Notes: generated by a model not told the origin, from the letters alone. Positions 26,326-34,713 are shown, numbered from the stretch's first letter. The stretch: 64,000 nucleotides of DNA from Maricaulis sp048268525 (GCF_048268525.1 NZ_JBLWVH010000001.1:248001-312000), one strand, 5' to 3'. A program made the numbers and translations.

Positions 26326-28185
26326 ATGATGACCCAGACGATCAACGCGACGCTCGCCGCCGTCACCGACCGCATCCGCGTCCGCAGCGCACCGACCCGT
26401 GCCGCCTATCTCGCCCAGATCGCCGCGGCGCGCGAAACCGGACGGAACCGATCCACCCTGTCCTGCGGCAATCTCGCCCACGGGTTCGCGGCATGCGGTG
26501 GTGATGACAAGCGCGCCCTCAAGAGCGGTGGATGGGCCAATGTCGGAATTGTCACCGCCTACAATGACATGCTGTCCGCGCACCAACCCTTCGGCCCCTA
26601 TCCGGACCAGATCAAGAAGGCGCTCAACCAGGTTGGTGCCGTGGGGCAGGTCGCTGGCGGGGTTCCGGCGATGTGTGACGGTGTCACCCAGGGGCAACCG
26701 GGCATGGAACTGTCCCTGTTCAGCCGCGATGTGATCGCCATGTCGACGGCTGTGGCCCTGTCCCACAACATGTTCGATGCCGCCCTGTGCCTGGGCGTGT
26801 GTGACAAGATTGTTCCGGGCATGATGATTGGCGCGCTGCGCTTCGGCCACCTGCCGGTGATTTTCGTGCCGGCCGGCCCGATGCGCTCGGGCCTGCCCAA
26901 CCCGGAAAAGGCAAGAGTCAGGCAGCTCTTTGCCGAGGGAAAGGTCGGTCGCGATGCCCTGCTTGATGCCGAGAGCAAGAGCTATCATTCGCCGGGCACC
27001 TGCACCTTCTACGGTACCGCCAACTCCAATCAGATGCTGATGGAAATCATGGGGTTGCACATCCCGGGCGCGGCGTTTGTCAATCCGGCCGACCCGATGC
27101 GCGCGGCCTTCACACGTGCCGCAGCCCAGCGCGCCGCTGCCATCACTGCCGACAAAACAGACTATGCGCCGATGGGAGAAGTGGTCGACGAGAAAGCGCT
27201 GGTGAACGCCATTGTCGGCCTCCACGCGACTGGCGGTTCGACCAATCACACCATTCATCTGATCGCCATTGCCCGCGCCGCCGGCATCCTGATCGACTGG
27301 AGCGATTTCGACGCGCTTGCTGCGGTGACTCCGCTTTTGTGCCGCGTCTATCCGAACGGGCCGGCCGATGTGAACCACTTCCACGCCGCCGGCGGTCTGG
27401 GTTTTGTCATACGCGAGCTGCTGGATGCCGGCCTGCTGCACGATGACGTCCGCACGGTGATGGGCGAGGGCTTGCGGGCCTACGCCACGGAAGCCTTCCC
27501 GGACGGCGACGGACTCATCTGGAAACCGGTCGAAGGTCACTCTGCCGACCTGTCCATTGTCAGGCCTGTGGCTGAGCCGTTCTCCGCTGATGGTGGCCTG
27601 AAACTGCTCGAAGGTCCGCTCGGACGGGCGGTGATCAAGGTCTCGGCCGTGAAGGAGGAGCACCGTATCGTCGAGGCGCCGGCAATTGTGTTTGAAAGCC
27701 AGGAGAGCTTTCTCGACCGCTTCAAGGCGGGCGATCTGGATCGTGATTTCATTGCGGTTTTGCGCTTCCAGGGGCCCCGGGCGAACGGCATGCCGGAACT
27801 GCACAAGCTGACGCCGGCCCTTGGCTCTTTGCAGGACCGCGGGTTCAGGGTTGCCCTCGTGACTGACGGCCGCATGTCCGGCGCCTCCGGCAAGGTGCCA
27901 GCGGCCATCCATGTCAGCCCGGAAGCGGCGCTCGGGGGTCCGCTGGCCCGGGTCCATGATGGGGACCTGATCCGCCTCGATGCCCGCTCGGGTGAACTTG
28001 CCATTGTCGCAGACGGGTTTGAAGGGCGTGAACTTGCGCAAACGCCCAGCTCGGCACAGGCCGGGATGGGGCGTGAATTGTTTGCCGGTTTCCGTCAGCT
28101 CGCGGGGCCGGCCGAGGAGGGAGCGCTGGCCATTCCTGACCTTGTGACAGCCTCGCCGGTTGGCAGTGGATTGATTCCGGCCTGA
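26326..28185 (+). CDS. edd: Phosphogluconate dehydratase
   Basis: 619 residues of the IlvD/EDD family, a 4Fe-4S enzyme that converts 6-phosphogluconate to KDPG. Recognisable segments are NVGIVTAYNDMLSAHQPFGPYP, CDGVTQGQPGMELSLFSRD (cluster Cys), CDKIVPGMMIGALRF, SPGTCTFYGTANSNQMLMEIMGLHIPG (second Cys pair), HATGGSTNHTIHL and VTDGRMSGASGKVPAAIHVSPEA. The length matches Edd (about 600) rather than the shorter IlvD. Start ATGs at 26326 and 26329 are adjacent. It ends the zwf-pgl-edd unit; neither eda nor glk follows, so KDPG aldolase must be encoded elsewhere. Confidence 0.96.
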   Translation: MMTQTINATLAAVTDRIRVRSAPTRAAYLAQIAAARETGRNRSTLSCGNLAHGFAACGGDDKRALKSGGWANVGIVTAYNDMLSAHQPFGPYPDQIKKALNQVGAVGQVAGGVPAMCDGVTQGQPGMELSLFSRDVIAMSTAVALSHNMFDAALCLGVCDKIVPGMMIGALRFGHLPVIFVPAGPMRSGLPNPEKARVRQLFAEGKVGRDALLDAESKSYHSPGTCTFYGTANSNQMLMEIMGLHIPGAAFVNPADPMRAAFTRAAAQRAAAITADKTDYAPMGEVVDEKALVNAIVGLHATGGSTNHTIHLIAIARAAGILIDWSDFDALAAVTPLLCRVYPNGPADVNHFHAAGGLGFVIRELLDAGLLHDDVRTVMGEGLRAYATEAFPDGDGLIWKPVEGHSADLSIVRPVAEPFSADGGLKLLEGPLGRAVIKVSAVKEEHRIVEAPAIVFESQESFLDRFKAGDLDRDFIAVLRFQGPRANGMPELHKLTPALGSLQDRGFRVALVTDGRMSGASGKVPAAIHVSPEAALGGPLARVHDGDLIRLDARSGELAIVADGFEGRELAQTPSSAQAGMGRELFAGFRQLAGPAEEGALAIPDLVTASPVGSGLIPA

Positions 28186-28250
28186 CCTGCCATCATCCTG
28201 CCGCACGGTTCTACCAGCCTGTAGCCCGTTTGACCGGATAGGATTGTGAC

Positions 28251-29114
28251 ATGCGTACAGCTGGTTCGTTTCGGGTTCTGGTTTCCGGCCTTGTTCTCGG
28301 ACTTGGCCTTGCGATCGGCGACGGCTTTTCGGCAGACGGAGCGACAGTCACTGCGGCCAGCCCGTCCACCACGGCCACCCCGGCCCACGAGACCCGGGTG
28401 ACGGCCCGCTATGCTTCGTCGGTCCTGATATTCAAGGTCGGCGAAATCACACTCGATGCCCGGTTCAGCGAGGCCGGGTATCAAGCCGACAGTTTCATTG
28501 AAGCCGCCGGCCTGGCCGCGCTCTTTACGGACTTCGATATTCGTGCCGAAGTCAGCGGCCGCGGTGGAAGTGGGGGACGGCAGCCTCTGGCCTACGCCCA
28601 CACCGAGCGGACCGGTTCAAAAGTGCGAGATGTGCGCATCGACTTTGCGGGGCCTGTCGCGGAAACGGACGTCGAACCGCCGTTTGGATCCTGGGGCGAA
28701 CCACCAGCCAGCGAAAGCGACCGGACCGGGGTGATCGACCCGATGACCGCCTTTTTCGAATTGTCTCGACGCCTGGAAGACGGTGACGGGTGTCAGGGGC
28801 GGCTGTCGGTCTTTGACGGCAAGGCCCGGTATGACCTGAGACTGGAAACAGTCGGTTTCGAGCGTGTCAGAACGCGTGGTTGGCGCGGCGAGGCGCTGGT
28901 CTGCCACGCCTGGTACGAACCAATCTCCGGCTATGATCCGGAAGACTACCCGAATGAAAGGGAGTTGCGTCATCCGTTGGTCCTGTGGCTTGCCCCTGTT
29001 GTCGGGCAGAATGGTCACTTGCCGGTGCGCCTGCATACGCGCGCGGGCTTCGGCGGGGTCACAATCGAGCTTTTGAGCCTGGATGTGACCGGGGCGGCGC
29101 CGGCGCAGGGATGA
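28251..29114 (+). CDS. DUF3108-like exported protein
   Basis: 287 residues. A signal peptide (about residues 1-27: FRVLVSGLVLGLGLAIGDGFSA) precedes a segment (RVTARYASSVLIFKVGEITLDARFSEAGYQADSFIEAAGLAALFTDF) that fits the opening of DUF3108 proteins, predicted periplasmic beta-rich proteins of unknown role. The middle contains VIDPMTAFFELSRRLEDGDGC, then DGKARYDLRLE, and the end IELLSLDVTG, also usual for that family. It lies 65 bases after edd on the same strand, so it may be read with the ED operon, though no functional link is known. The region after it holds the regulatory elements of the TIR cassette. Confidence 0.72.
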   Translation: MRTAGSFRVLVSGLVLGLGLAIGDGFSADGATVTAASPSTTATPAHETRVTARYASSVLIFKVGEITLDARFSEAGYQADSFIEAAGLAALFTDFDIRAEVSGRGGSGGRQPLAYAHTERTGSKVRDVRIDFAGPVAETDVEPPFGSWGEPPASESDRTGVIDPMTAFFELSRRLEDGDGCQGRLSVFDGKARYDLRLETVGFERVRTRGWRGEALVCHAWYEPISGYDPEDYPNERELRHPLVLWLAPVVGQNGHLPVRLHTRAGFGGVTIELLSLDVTGAAPAQG

Positions 29115-29126
29115 TTTTTCTGCAGG

Positions 29127-29142
29127 CGTGACCGTCGTCACA
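29127..29142. promoter_or_regulatory. Candidate CRP-type binding site upstream of the TIR cassette
   Basis: CGTGA-CCGTCG-TCACA matches the E. coli CRP consensus TGTGA-N6-TCACA at 9 of 10 defined bases. A TAGATT hexamer at 29164-29169 could be a -10 box. Transcription would then start near 29176, placing the site about 41 bases upstream, as in class II CRP activation. The Crp/Fnr protein encoded at 34027-34713 has a recognition helix with the same R-E-x-x-x-R contact pattern as CRP. Binding is inferred. Confidence 0.5.
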
Positions 29143-29225
29143 TGTTGCGCGGCAACACCTGACTAGATTGCCGGTACCGCTCATCGAGCGGCCCCAAACC
29201 CCGTGCCAGTCTTCTGAGACGGGAA

Positions 29226-29282
29226 CGGCGGGGCACAAGTCCTTGCCCATGCGAAGCCCCAACTTCGCCTTGTGCCCCGCCG
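29226..29282. other. Long intergenic hairpin in the predicted 5' leader of the TIR cassette
   Basis: Exact 14-bp arms (29226-29239 and 29269-29282) enclose a nested exact 6-bp stem (29251-29256 with 29263-29268, loop CCCCAA). The two stems stack on the 3' side; an 11-base bulge lies on the 5' side. No T-tract follows on either side, so it is not a typical terminator. The rest of 29115-29464 shows no convincing gene. An imperfect direct repeat (TGGCTGCYTGCGGTT) lies at 29397-29411 and 29438-29452. Confidence 0.6.
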
Positions 29283-29464
29283 CAATTTGGACGGATGGTC
29301 CGGCCGGAGCTGAGATCCGCGCCCACTTCGGTATGCGTGTCACCACATGGATTTGATGCAGAAAAGTGTTGAAAGCCCGGTGCGCACCCTCGTCGCTGGC
29401 TGCTTGCGGTTGCACAGGTCGTGCGAAACACCAATGATGGCTGCCTGCGGTTTGGGGACAGGTG

Positions 29465-31510
29465 ATGGGTGTGGGCACGCGCTACAAGGCGTTCATCAGT
29501 TACAGCCATAAGGATCAGGTGTTTGCGCGCTGGTTGCATCGCCAGCTGGAGACATACAACATTCCGTCGAGGCTGGTCGGGCGCGATACGGGGCACGGTC
29601 CGGTTCCACGCCGTCTGACGCCAATTTTCCGGGACCGGGAAGACCTGGCGGCCACTCGCGATCTGTCCGCGTCGGTCCGTGACGCCCTCGCCAATTCTGA
29701 TGCATTGATCGTGATCTGTTCGCCTGATGCCGTCGCGTCACGTTGGGTGAACGAGGAGATCCGCGCCTATCGCCAGCTTAGTCCGAACGGGATTGTGCTG
29801 GCCGCCGTCGTGGCCGGGAATCCTGACGCCGATCCGGATGCCGAGCCTGGCGAGCGCTGCTTCCCGCCGGCCCTGCTCGAACCGGCTGCCGACGGGACGA
29901 AGTCCGAACCGGTTGCTGCGGACATGCGCCGACAGGCCGACGGTCGACGGATGGCATTGCTGAAACTGGTGGCGGGCCTGATCGGTGTCAGCCTCGATCA
30001 GCTGATCCAGCGCGACATCCAGCGCCGCCAGCGCCGCGTGACGGCCATCACAGGCGCGTCTGTTCTCCTTTCTGTAATCATGGCCACTCTGACGTTGTTC
30101 GCCATCTCGGCAAGGTCCGAGGCGGTACGGCGCAAGGCCGAGGCCGAGGACCTCATAGAATTCATGCTGAATGATTTGCGAGACAATCTGGAGCCGGTCG
30201 GGCGTCTTGACGTGCTGGATGCCGTCGGCGCGAAGGTCATCGAGTATTATGACGGTCAGAGCGGCGGTGCGATGACGACCGATGAGCTGGGCCGACGGGC
30301 CCGCGCCTTCCACCTCCTGGGGGTCATTGACAGTGCGCAAGGAGATCTTGAGCACGCGTACGAGCACTTCCGCATCGCCTACCAGTCGACCAGCCGCATT
30401 CTTGCCGTCGAACCCACGATGGGCGAGCGGGTCTATGAGCATGCCCAGAGCAGCTATTATGTCGGCTATTTCGCCTGGCGCCGGGGAGATCTCGCGACGG
30501 CCGAACAGCGATTTGGCGAGTACCGTGACCTCGCTTACCGACTGATCGAGATCAATCCCGACAATCCCGAATGGCAGGCGGAGGTCGCCTACGCCCACTC
30601 GAACATGGGCGCATTGTTTGTCGCCCAGCGGCGATGGGACGATGCGCTGGCTGCGGCAACGGCAGGCCTCACCCAGCTTCGCGCGATTGCGGCTGGCCGG
30701 CCGGACAATGATCCGGCCTGGCTGGAAGTCTCGGAGACCTTGGCTTGGGTGGCGTCGATATCGGAGATTACCGACGGTCGAGACGTTGCAATGGGCGTGC
30801 TGCGCGAGCAACTCGACCTGTATGAGAGTGGCCGGGTCGATCCGACCGATGACTGGCGTGTGCGCCGATCCGTCATTGCTGCAGAGTACGCATTGGCGCG
30901 CCTGTTGATCGCGCCGGGGATACGGACATCATCCGCCGATCTGCAGATGGCTCTCGAAATTCTCGAACCCGCCTCTCTGGAGGCGGCCGCCCTGATCGCG
31001 CACGAGCCGGAGAATCTGGAGTGGCGCCTCATTGGTGTGCGTCAGCGTCTTTGGTTGGCCCAGGCCGCCTTGTATGCCGGCCAGGTGGAATTGGCCCGCG
31101 ACGCCTATGTCGCGGCGACCGGATTCATGGCGCATGAGGCCTGGGGCGCGGCTGAGGGGGCCCGTTTCGCCGTCAGTCGCCTGCATGCCAGCCTGATCGA
31201 GGGGCGGATTTTTGCCGCGCGCGGTGACCTGACAGCGGCCCAGGCCTCGATCGAACACATGCTGACCGCGTTGGGTCAGGTCGATGACTGGTCCGGTGCG
31301 GTTGATCACGCGCCCTATTACTATGCGGCAGGTGCCAACACGCTGGCCGATGTGCGCGAGGCGCAGGGCCATCACGCCGAGGCGCGACGAATTCGCGAGG
31401 AGATTGTCCGCCGGCTTGAGCCCGTGCAGGATCGGATCCGCACCGACTCGGCCGCCGAGCTGCAATACGCTCGCGAGGCCTTTGAACGCGAGTTGCAGGC
31501 GACCGAGTGA
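29465..31510 (+). CDS. TIR-domain, membrane-anchored TPR protein
   Basis: 681 residues. Residues 5-125 form a TIR domain: KAFISYSHKD (8-17), IFRDREDLAATRDLSASVRDALANSDALIVICSPDAV, then SRWVNEEIRAY. Glu98 aligns with the catalytic Glu of NAD-cleaving TIRs. One membrane helix lies at about 194-214, followed by about 450 residues of TPR-like helical repeats. The TIR side is therefore probably cytosolic and the repeats may lie on the other side or at the membrane (topology uncertain). TIR proteins in bacteria can hydrolyse NAD or make nucleotide signals; that is family knowledge, not shown here. GTG 29462 is an alternative start. It heads the cassette with the genes at 31562 and 32182. Confidence 0.85.
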   Translation: MGVGTRYKAFISYSHKDQVFARWLHRQLETYNIPSRLVGRDTGHGPVPRRLTPIFRDREDLAATRDLSASVRDALANSDALIVICSPDAVASRWVNEEIRAYRQLSPNGIVLAAVVAGNPDADPDAEPGERCFPPALLEPAADGTKSEPVAADMRRQADGRRMALLKLVAGLIGVSLDQLIQRDIQRRQRRVTAITGASVLLSVIMATLTLFAISARSEAVRRKAEAEDLIEFMLNDLRDNLEPVGRLDVLDAVGAKVIEYYDGQSGGAMTTDELGRRARAFHLLGVIDSAQGDLEHAYEHFRIAYQSTSRILAVEPTMGERVYEHAQSSYYVGYFAWRRGDLATAEQRFGEYRDLAYRLIEINPDNPEWQAEVAYAHSNMGALFVAQRRWDDALAAATAGLTQLRAIAAGRPDNDPAWLEVSETLAWVASISEITDGRDVAMGVLREQLDLYESGRVDPTDDWRVRRSVIAAEYALARLLIAPGIRTSSADLQMALEILEPASLEAAALIAHEPENLEWRLIGVRQRLWLAQAALYAGQVELARDAYVAATGFMAHEAWGAAEGARFAVSRLHASLIEGRIFAARGDLTAAQASIEHMLTALGQVDDWSGAVDHAPYYYAAGANTLADVREAQGHHAEARRIREEIVRRLEPVQDRIRTDSAAELQYAREAFERELQATE

Positions 31511-31561
31511 ATGCGACTGGCCCGACGGCAGGGCGGTCGAAAGATGCCAGAGGGGATCCAA

Positions 31562-32170
31562 ATGGCTGTGATCGATAAAGACGCGTTCGACGGGACACTG
31601 GTCCAGAAAGAATTGTTGGCCGATTGCGGTCAATTGCCCACGCAGACACAAATCAGCCTGATCGCGCGAGCGAGTGACGGTTTCACCGTCATGAACGGTA
31701 GCGATGTCGGGCGGGACATGTTTGACGAAACCGAGATCGCGGAAATCTTCGTGGTCTTTGCCGAAACCGTCAACGCGTTCAGCGATGCCGACGCGTCGAC
31801 CATGCGCACGGCGGTGGGCGCCGCTCTTGCCGGAATGTGGACACCCTGCAGCGCCGTATTGCCCTGTCCGTTTGATCAGGACGCACATGGGCGCACCCGG
31901 ATGATTTTCAATATCCACGTTCCGGGTTGGGGCTTCGAGGAGGCCCGCATCAAGTTCAAGGGCAAAGACCCGACCGGCCAGTTCTGCGGGCTGGACTGGC
32001 TCACCCTTAATGGAGAAAACTGCAAGCCTTATAGCTTCCAGATCCAGACCCAACCGGTCGAGGCCCCTGCCGACTATGAATTCGCGCTCTTCATCAATGC
32101 GTCCCAGGATGCCGGAAACCAGGCGACGCGCGTCATTATCGACCCTCAGGTCCGCCTTCTCCCGCCCTGA
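31562..32170 (+). CDS. Hypothetical protein of the TIR cassette
   Basis: 202 residues, not recognised. The first half (residues 1-90) looks helical (LFDETEIAEIFVVFAETVNAF-like, then TMRTAVGAALAGMW). The second half is rich in beta-type segments: TRMIFNIHVPGWGFEEARIKF, YSFQIQTQPV, YEFALFINAS and a final VIIDPQVRLLPP. No signal peptide or membrane helix is visible, so it is probably cytosolic. ATG 31562 was chosen because AGAGGGG lies six bases before it; the frame extends back to 31511. It lies 51 bases after the TIR gene and 11 before the cyclase-like gene, so it belongs to the same operon. It could be an accessory, sensor or effector protein; there is no evidence to choose. Confidence 0.75.
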   Translation: MAVIDKDAFDGTLVQKELLADCGQLPTQTQISLIARASDGFTVMNGSDVGRDMFDETEIAEIFVVFAETVNAFSDADASTMRTAVGAALAGMWTPCSAVLPCPFDQDAHGRTRMIFNIHVPGWGFEEARIKFKGKDPTGQFCGLDWLTLNGENCKPYSFQIQTQPVEAPADYEFALFINASQDAGNQATRVIIDPQVRLLPP

Positions 32171-32181
32171 TTCGGTTGCCA

Positions 32182-34053
32182 ATGCGCGACATCCCGCTTC
32201 ACGCGGAGTGGCACGGAATGCGTGAGCGCATTATCGACCGCTTCAATCAAGGCGATCTCGCGCGGGCCTATGATTTGTGCCAGGACGGTTTGCGTGATTG
32301 TCCGGATGATGTCTGGCTCAAGCATCGCGCCGTTCTTTGTCTGATCCGCTCTGGCGCGCTGGAACGGGCCGCGGCGGCCTACCGGGATTACAGGCTGGCG
32401 GACGTCCGCCATGACGAGGACTGTCTCGCGGTCGGGGCCCGGTTGCTGAAAGCGCTGGCACTGGAGTCGTCCGGGCAGGATTTTGCCCGTCTCGCGCTTG
32501 AAAGCGCCGAAAACTATGCCGACGTCTTCGCCCGAACCGGCGGCCATTATCCCGCCGTCAACGCAGCCAGCATGTACATGTTGGCAGGTAGGTCCAAAGA
32601 GGCCGACACATTCGCGCGGCGGGTCCTGTTCGGTGGCTTCGAAACCGCCTCGGCCTCACCCGAGCAGGCCTATTACCGGCACGCGTCCCAGGCGGAGGCC
32701 TACCTCCTGATCGGCGACCTGCCCGCCGCCCGGTCGACTCTGCGCGAAGCCTTCCGCCAGGATCCGGGCAATCATCTCGCCCACGCGACAACTCTGCGCC
32801 AGTTGCGATTGCTGGTCTCCGTTCTGGGACTTGAATCCGACTGGTTGGCGCCGCTTGAACCACCGCGCCCGGCGCATTTTGCCGGTCATATCTTCGGCAC
32901 CGGCGAAGGGGCGGGACTACTTGCGCCCAGCGATGAGAACCGCCTTCGTGACACGGTCGAACTGTTGCTTGCCCGGCATCATGTCGGCCCGGTACATGGC
33001 GCCCTCGCTGCGGGGTCGGATATCGTGATAGCCGAGGCGGCGCTGGCGCGGGGCTGTGAGCTGAACATTGTCCTGCCGGTTCCGGTGCCGGTGTTTCTGG
33101 ATGCGTCCGTGCGCCCGTTCGGCGAAGCCTGGGTCCATCGCTTTGAAGCCTGTCTCGAGAAGGCCGAAAAAGTTGTCGAGCTGACAACAGACCGGCGTAT
33201 CGCCTCGCCCCGGGCGCTGAGTTTCTCCAGCGTCGTCGCCATGGGCCTGGCGCGAATGCGCGCCAGTGTTCTCGCCACGACACCCGTGCAGATACTCATC
33301 GCAGACGAGGCTGTGCCTTGTGATCCGGCGTTGTTTGGTACCCATCACGATGGGCAGGTTTGGACGGATTGCGGCCTCGACCAGGCGCGGATTGCCTATA
33401 CCGGGACACGGAGTACCGGAAGCATCGACCCCAAGGGAGAAGCCGCACTCGAGCCGGGGTTTCATCCGGTCATGCGAGCCATGCTTTTCCTCGACATCGC
33501 CGGATCTTCAGCTGTTCCGGACGACCGGGTGCCGCATTTCGTGCAGGCCGTACTCAAGCCGCTGGCTGATTGCTGCGACGGCTTGGCGGCTCCGGCCGTT
33601 CATGCCGACAGCTGGGGTGACGGCATGTTCCTGGCATTCGACTCGGTCGAGAGCGCTGCGGTCGCGGCCGATGCGCTGCGGCAGGCTTTCGCGGCGGTCG
33701 ACCTGGTCGCCCACGATCTGCCAACGACTGTCGGGCTGAGGATAGCCGGACATTTCGGGCCTGTTCATGAAGGCGAGGATCCCCTGCAAAAACGACCATC
33801 ATTGTTCGGGGGGCAGGTCGCTGTCGCGGCCCGGATCGAGGCGGTGACGGTGCCCGGATCGATCTTTGTCAGCGAGGCATTCGCAGCAGCACTGGCGATG
33901 TCGTCGACAGGGTTTCGCAGCGAGTATGTCGGCCAGATACGGATCGACGCGATGATGCCCGAGCAACGCCTTTACGCACTCAGGGCAACCGCCAGCGATG
34001 CGGTCGTCGGCTTGCAGATGAGTCCGTCAGCTCGATCCACGAAGTCGATCTAG
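32182..34053 (+). CDS. TPR / SLOG-like / class III nucleotide cyclase-like protein
   Basis: 623 residues in three parts. Residues 15-205 are TPR-like helices (WLKHRAVLCLIRSGALERAAAAYRDYRLA and others). Residues about 233-303 resemble a SLOG nucleotide-binding fold (FAGHIFGTGEG, then HGALAAGSDIVIAEAALARGCELNIVLPVP). Residues 431-601 resemble a class III cyclase: LFLDIAG with metal Asp438, SWGDGMFLAF with Asp480, LRIAGHFGPV and FGGQVAVAARIE with Arg551. The usual catalytic Asn is Ala547 and the substrate-specifying Lys position is Asp476, so activity or substrate may differ. The start is uncertain: ATG 32218 has a better GGAG and would give 611 residues. The 3' end overlaps the convergent crp-like gene by 27 bases. 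Confidence 0.8.
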   Translation: MRDIPLHAEWHGMRERIIDRFNQGDLARAYDLCQDGLRDCPDDVWLKHRAVLCLIRSGALERAAAAYRDYRLADVRHDEDCLAVGARLLKALALESSGQDFARLALESAENYADVFARTGGHYPAVNAASMYMLAGRSKEADTFARRVLFGGFETASASPEQAYYRHASQAEAYLLIGDLPAARSTLREAFRQDPGNHLAHATTLRQLRLLVSVLGLESDWLAPLEPPRPAHFAGHIFGTGEGAGLLAPSDENRLRDTVELLLARHHVGPVHGALAAGSDIVIAEAALARGCELNIVLPVPVPVFLDASVRPFGEAWVHRFEACLEKAEKVVELTTDRRIASPRALSFSSVVAMGLARMRASVLATTPVQILIADEAVPCDPALFGTHHDGQVWTDCGLDQARIAYTGTRSTGSIDPKGEAALEPGFHPVMRAMLFLDIAGSSAVPDDRVPHFVQAVLKPLADCCDGLAAPAVHADSWGDGMFLAFDSVESAAVAADALRQAFAAVDLVAHDLPTTVGLRIAGHFGPVHEGEDPLQKRPSLFGGQVAVAARIEAVTVPGSIFVSEAFAAALAMSSTGFRSEYVGQIRIDAMMPEQRLYALRATASDAVVGLQMSPSARSTKSI

Positions 34054-34713
34054 CTGGTCCGGGTCAACCAGCTCTATCCGGCCATTCAGCTTTTCGAGCA
34101 GGCCTTTGCGTTGGAGGTCATTGATGGTGCGCGACGCCGTTTCGCGGGTTGAATTGACCCGCATGGCAAGCTCCTTCATCGAGGGTGCCGGCTGGATCAC
34201 GCGGGCCGTCCGGTCCAGGCCGACCGGGCGAGACATGCGCAGGAGTTCGGCATAGATGCGACCGGGTGCGGACAGGGCCGACAGCTCGAACATCCGCTGC
34301 GTGGTGTGCTGGACCCGTCGGGCGAGCAGGCGGGCCAGGGCAAGCCCGATCTCGCCATGGCGGCGCATCAAACCAAAGAAGTCAGTGCCGTCAAAGATTG
34401 CCAAGTCGCAATTGTCTTCAGCAATGATGCCCGATATCCGCGGCGCGCCGGTCAGCGCAGCCAGCTCACCGAAAACGGCGCCCGATCCAAAGGCATCCAG
34501 CCAGATTTCCTGGCCATTCTCTGACAACAGCACGACCCGCGCCTTGCCCTTCAAGAGAAGGAATACCCGATCATCAGCCTCATCCTGGGCGATGATGACT
34601 GTTCCCGCTGCGACATGGACACGCTCAGCCTGTCCGACCATATCGCGGCAGGCCGCCTCATCCCGAATCTCGAGACTTGCAAGGGCGGCGTTCCAGGATG
34701 TGTCGAGCGTCAT
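34027..34713 (-). CDS. Crp/Fnr-family transcriptional regulator
   Basis: 228 residues. The N-terminal cyclic-nucleotide-binding jelly roll (about residues 25-120) contains VHVAAGTVIIAQDEADDRVFLLLKGKARV and the phosphate-binding-cassette-like GELAALTGAPRISG. It keeps Glu and Arg, but Ile follows the Arg where CRP has Ser. After the dimer helix comes a winged helix with MKELAMRVNSTRETASRTINDLQRKGLL. The RETASR segment keeps the Arg-Glu...Arg contacts of E. coli CRP (RETVGR), predicting TGTGA-type sites. It lacks the N-terminal cysteine cluster of FNR. ATG 34713 follows GGGAGCAGG. It converges on the cyclase-like gene and could read out its product. Confidence 0.9.
   Translation of the reverse strand: MTLDTSWNAALASLEIRDEAACRDMVGQAERVHVAAGTVIIAQDEADDRVFLLLKGKARVVLLSENGQEIWLDAFGSGAVFGELAALTGAPRISGIIAEDNCDLAIFDGTDFFGLMRRHGEIGLALARLLARRVQHTTQRMFELSALSAPGRIYAELLRMSRPVGLDRTARVIQPAPSMKELAMRVNSTRETASRTINDLQRKGLLEKLNGRIELVDPDQLDRLRGSS

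Noticed and set aside
26287..28206. 639-residue minus-strand open frame
   Set aside because: It is antisense to edd, which has strong family motifs.
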